DNA from: Bacteroidia bacterium
GTDB taxonomy: Bacteria > Bacteroidota > Bacteroidia > Bacteroidales > CAJPTX01
Length of the DNA stretch: 8,321 nt
Reading direction: 5' to 3'
NCBI GenBank assembly: GCA_905373665.1
Contig: CAJPTV010000096.1
Span: 1-8,321, forward strand
In this document: piece by piece, positions 5,459-8,321 of the stretch
Layout: the number at the start of each line of letters is the position of its first letter
Position numbering within the stretch: the first letter of the stretch is position 1
The notes under the pieces: model-generated
Databases searched by the model: none
What the model was told of the DNA's origin: nothing
Seen by the model: the letters and a program-made list of their open reading frames with translations, nothing else
Translations under genes and position numbers: made by a program

Positions 5459-7147
5459 TTAGTTGCCCGTTGAAGGAGGCGCCTTGTATTCGTTTTGCTC
5501 AATTGCGGTGTTCTGCGACAACTCGCGCTCGGGGAACTGCAGTATTAGGCGCGGATCGTCTGCCGCGAGGTTGAATTGCTGTTCCTCTGCATAGATGAAC
5601 GAAGCAATGCCTTTATCGTCTTTAATACGCGTCATCGGCTTTTTGAGACGAAGCATATCGTAGAAAGAGATCATCTCGCCCCAGAACTCGATGCGGCGCT
5701 GACGATAGATTTCGTCAATGAACTCGTCTAGATTAGCCATATTCTTCTTGTAGTTTGATTGACGATATTCTACGACAAACTCTTTCAAGAGGGCTTTTCC
5801 TTCTTCTAGATTCAGACGTCCTTTTGCCTCTGCGAGGATGTAGTACATTTCCTCGATACGCATCAGCGGGAAGTCTGACGAATTCTCTTCTTTCTCAATA
5901 TCCTTATCTGCGGGGGCAAATTTCACATTCACAAAATTGCCTATACCATACAGCTCCACCACATTATCGGCGATCTTCTCAGCCTTTTCCTTTGGGTAAC
6001 CTTTAAATATTAAGAAGTTCATTAACCCCTGAACGTTCTTTTTTATATGAATACCGTTTTTCTTAATATTGATGTCTTTGGGTACTACCCACCAACCTTT
6101 ACGAACATCGGTATCGTCTATTGCTAGATAGAGTTCTGGGTTAATACGCCTCGGTGCTACAGAGGAGTAAGTTAATGCTCCTGAGAGAGAGCACATCATA
6201 GACTGGAAGTTCAGAAGCCCTGACGTGGTGAGACGATCTTCTGGGGTTTGTACGCTTGCCCAAATCATATTATACGCCTGTCCGTCATCAAAGTTAGGCA
6301 TCCCAGCCTCCTCTTTGCTAAGCGGCGCAGTATTACTTTCCTTGATGACCGCTGTGGCAGCATCAGCAGCTTTTTGCCACTCGCCCTTGAGCAGGTACAT
6401 ACGTGCAAGAAGACCAAGGGTCACATTCTTGTCAATATACTCACGCGTATCACTTGCCTCCATATCTTTGAAGACCTCATAAGCCTCGTTCAGATCGGTC
6501 TCTATAAAGTCATAGACTTCCTTGACCGTCTTACGTGGGTTATTGCGCTTTTGATCTATCGTCATCCCCTCGGTAACAATCGGAACGCCGAGCTTATCTT
6601 CATTCCCGATATAGGTATACTGATAGAGCTGTATCAAGTTCATATAACCCCAAGCACGGAATGCTTTAGCCTGTGCGCGCTGATTGAGTATTATCGGAGA
6701 TTCTGTCTTCGGGTCTGTACTCTCCAACAAGTTGTTCGAGGCATTGATAAACGCGTAAAACGACTGGTAGACGAAAAGGTTCTGAAACGATGTCGGACTA
6801 TTAAACTTGTAGTTCGCATCGTTCATGTATTTGTTGTAACCATGAATCAGGTTACAGAGCAACCCGTCGCCGCGCGAGTCGAGCATGAGTGAGATCGAGC
6901 CTATCCCGAAGTCACTATGCGCTCCGACCCCCATACGACTATACTTCTTCAACTCAGCATAGAGTCCGACTTGAGCTCCCTCACCGCGATCTGGCAAGGC
7001 ACGCGAGGACTCTCGCACTTGCTCTTGCGTCAGATAGTCATTCTGAGGTTCTAACTCCAGCTCTTTAGAGCAGCTTGCAAAGAATACGGGTAGCGTTGCA
7101 AGCCCAAGGATATAAAAAATACGTCTGTTACGCATTGTGAAAACCAT
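5459..7147 (-). CDS. SusD/RagB-family surface lipoprotein for nutrient binding
   Basis: Outer-membrane lipoprotein that forms the lid over a SusC-type transporter and captures oligomeric nutrients at the cell surface. The 562-residue product has a lipoprotein signal (MRNRRIFYILGL... with C26 in FFASC), and the acidic residues after the cysteine (SKELELE) resemble the Bacteroidota surface-export signal. Helical TPR-like segments typical of SusD follow: RAQAKAFRAWGYMNLIQLY (157-175), LGLLARMYLLKGEWQKAADA (244-263), FPLMRIEEMYYILAEAKG (426-443) and RRIEFWGEMISFYDMLRL (484-501). The length is in the normal range. ATG 7147, 11 bases after the susC stop with an A-rich lead-in, is used; ATG 7135 gives a more conventional signal peptide and is equally possible. 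The ligand is unknown, as no glycoside hydrolase, peptidase or regulator is linked within the window, and a terminator follows at once. Confidence 0.93.
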   Translation of the reverse strand: MVFTMRNRRIFYILGLATLPVFFASCSKELELEPQNDYLTQEQVRESSRALPDRGEGAQVGLYAELKKYSRMGVGAHSDFGIGSISLMLDSRGDGLLCNLIHGYNKYMNDANYKFNSPTSFQNLFVYQSFYAFINASNNLLESTDPKTESPIILNQRAQAKAFRAWGYMNLIQLYQYTYIGNEDKLGVPIVTEGMTIDQKRNNPRKTVKEVYDFIETDLNEAYEVFKDMEASDTREYIDKNVTLGLLARMYLLKGEWQKAADAATAVIKESNTAPLSKEEAGMPNFDDGQAYNMIWASVQTPEDRLTTSGLLNFQSMMCSLSGALTYSSVAPRRINPELYLAIDDTDVRKGWWVVPKDINIKKNGIHIKKNVQGLMNFLIFKGYPKEKAEKIADNVVELYGIGNFVNVKFAPADKDIEKEENSSDFPLMRIEEMYYILAEAKGRLNLEEGKALLKEFVVEYRQSNYKKNMANLDEFIDEIYRQRRIEFWGEMISFYDMLRLKKPMTRIKDDKGIASFIYAEEQQFNLAADDPRLILQFPERELSQNTAIEQNEYKAPPSTGN

Positions 7148-7158
7148 TTATTAGATTG

Positions 7159-8321
7159 TTAGAACGTGAGATTCAGACCACCCGAGATGGTGCGAACCAC
7201 CTTGTAACCAGTACCTCCACCAAAGCGGGGGTCAAAGCCCTTGCGCGCGGAGAAGAGCCACACGTTGTCAGCTACAACATAGACACGCAGACTTCCCAGA
7301 TAGATTTTATCCAACCAAGCCTTTGGGAATGTATAACCAAGGGTAAGGTTGTCAATCGAGAAATAGTTGCGTGAGATGAAGAAACGATCTGAAGTGCTAG
7401 AAAACTCCGACTTCGTCTCTAAACGTGGAATATTGGTCTTCTTGCCGGGCGTCCAAGCATTCAAGAGGTCTTTATGCATTGCAGCACCATTGGAGGGGGT
7501 CATCAAATCTTGATATACCCAGTCGATCGTCTTACCACCGAGGGAGTAGCTAAAGGCAGCATTGAAGTCAAAGCCGAAGAAGTCGACACTCGTACCCAAA
7601 CCACCACGGATTTTAGGACTCACGTTCGTAAAATATTCGCGGTTCTCGGGCAGATTGGCGATGTTGTAGTCCGTCGTCTCTCCAGTAGCGGTCTTCCAGC
7701 GAGCTGCACCATTTTCCGTAACGCCGAGGTATTTCGGTACAAAGAGATCGCCGTAAGACCCACCTTCGCGGAATACGTTGCTCCCAGACGGATAACCGTA
7801 GGGTTTCGTCTTCCACTCCTTGGGGAGTTTCAAAATCTTGTTGGTTACGTGCCCACCGTTGATGTAAGCAGACCACTCTACGTCCTTATTGCGGAAGAGT
7901 ACGCCGCGCAACTCGAAGTCTACCCCCGTGTTAGACATCTCGCCGATGTTGTCCCAATAGTAAGCATAACCCGTAGATGCTGGTACGCTGAGCTTGAACA
8001 ACATATCTGAGACATTGCGACGGAAGAACTCCACACTCCCTGTCAAGCGGTGACGGAAGAAGGCAAAGTCGATACCGACATTGAGATTGTGGCTCGTCTC
8101 CCAAGTAATGTTCGGGTTCCCTTTGCTCGAGAAGTTCACCCCATAGCGGTCGTTTTGGTTCGTTAAGCGGTAGAGGTCGGTATAAGCAAAATCCACCTTG
8201 ATGTTGTCATTCCCTTGGATACCGTAGCTAGCCTTAAGCTTCAACAAGTCAAGGAAGTTGCGGGTGGATTCCATAAAGCTTTCGCTAGAGAGCATCCACG
8301 ATGCACCTACGCTACCAAAGT
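7159..8321 (-). CDS. SusC/RagA-family TonB-dependent outer-membrane transporter (C-terminal part)
   Basis: The last ~387 residues of a TonB-dependent beta-barrel; the start lies beyond the right edge and the frame is open to base 8321. The visible part begins FGSVGASW and contains the family signature LLKLKASYGIQGNDNI, then SVEFFRRNVSDMLF and alternating amphipathic strands with aromatic girdles. It ends GGLNLTF, with the terminal phenylalanine recognised by the barrel assembly machinery. Full-length members have about 1000 residues, so the plug, the N-terminal carboxypeptidase-like domain and the TonB box are out of view. It would import whatever the adjacent SusD-like protein binds, using energy from TonB/ExbBD. 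The substrate cannot be inferred. The stop codon lies 11 bases before the susD-like start. Confidence 0.95.
   Translation of the reverse strand, partial: FGSVGASWMLSSESFMESTRNFLDLLKLKASYGIQGNDNIKVDFAYTDLYRLTNQNDRYGVNFSSKGNPNITWETSHNLNVGIDFAFFRHRLTGSVEFFRRNVSDMLFKLSVPASTGYAYYWDNIGEMSNTGVDFELRGVLFRNKDVEWSAYINGGHVTNKILKLPKEWKTKPYGYPSGSNVFREGGSYGDLFVPKYLGVTENGAARWKTATGETTDYNIANLPENREYFTNVSPKIRGGLGTSVDFFGFDFNAAFSYSLGGKTIDWVYQDLMTPSNGAAMHKDLLNAWTPGKKTNIPRLETKSEFSSTSDRFFISRNYFSIDNLTLGYTFPKAWLDKIYLGSLRVYVVADNVWLFSARKGFDPRFGGGTGYKVVRTISGGLNLTF

Noticed and set aside
6248..6892. Plus-strand open frame of 214 codons antisense to the SusD-like gene
   Set aside because: Complement of a well-supported coding region, with no recognisable motif and no promoter.
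7474..8010. Plus-strand open frame of 178 codons antisense to the SusC-like gene
   Set aside because: The opposite strand carries an unmistakable TonB-dependent transporter C-terminus; this frame has no family features.

Overview
The window looks like a chromosomal segment from a Bacteroidota bacterium of the order Bacteroidales. A Porphyromonas-like genome of roughly 50% GC would fit, but the species is inferred. Four signs support this. A SusC/SusD outer-membrane nutrient-uptake pair is present. Two promoters match the phylum's -7 element (TAnnTTTG), once as TACCTTTG and once as TATCTTTG. There are few Shine-Dalgarno sites. RNase Y is clustered with ZapA and a short coiled-coil protein. All genes are on the minus strand except one.

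Reading in the direction of transcription, the right end (8321 to 5459) holds the C-terminal part of a SusC-like TonB-dependent transporter, followed 11 bases later by its SusD-like surface lipoprotein. A strong intrinsic terminator (5399-5433) closes this unit. Next is a two-gene unit with its own -7 element (5358-5365). It contains a ThiF/MoeB/HesA-type E1-like adenylyltransferase and a GT4-like glycosyltransferase, joined by an ATGA stop/start overlap. This unit converges on a plus-strand DUF1847-type protein (2784-3263), which appears to lack the Cys-rich N-terminus I associate with the family. The two are separated by a long compound hairpin terminator (3283-3342).

The left part (2669 to 120) is a cell-division and RNA-metabolism cluster. 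From one promoter the order is a ZapB-like coiled-coil protein, ZapA, a structured RNA of about 210 nt that I identify as 6S RNA (ssrS), and rny (RNase Y), ending in a 12-bp terminator at 120-153. The 6S RNA occupies the whole 1757-1970 interval, is closed by a long terminal stem, and ends in a U-run only about 28 bases before the rny start codon. How rny is transcribed past it is therefore an open question.

The leftmost 119 bases hold no certain gene. A short minus-strand reading frame starting at 91 runs off the edge through a tract of eight C. I found no insertion sequence, phage gene, CRISPR array, tRNA or rRNA. Most of the window is ordinary core genome. The points most worth following up are the 6S RNA with its terminator-like end before rny, and the short DUF1847 protein.
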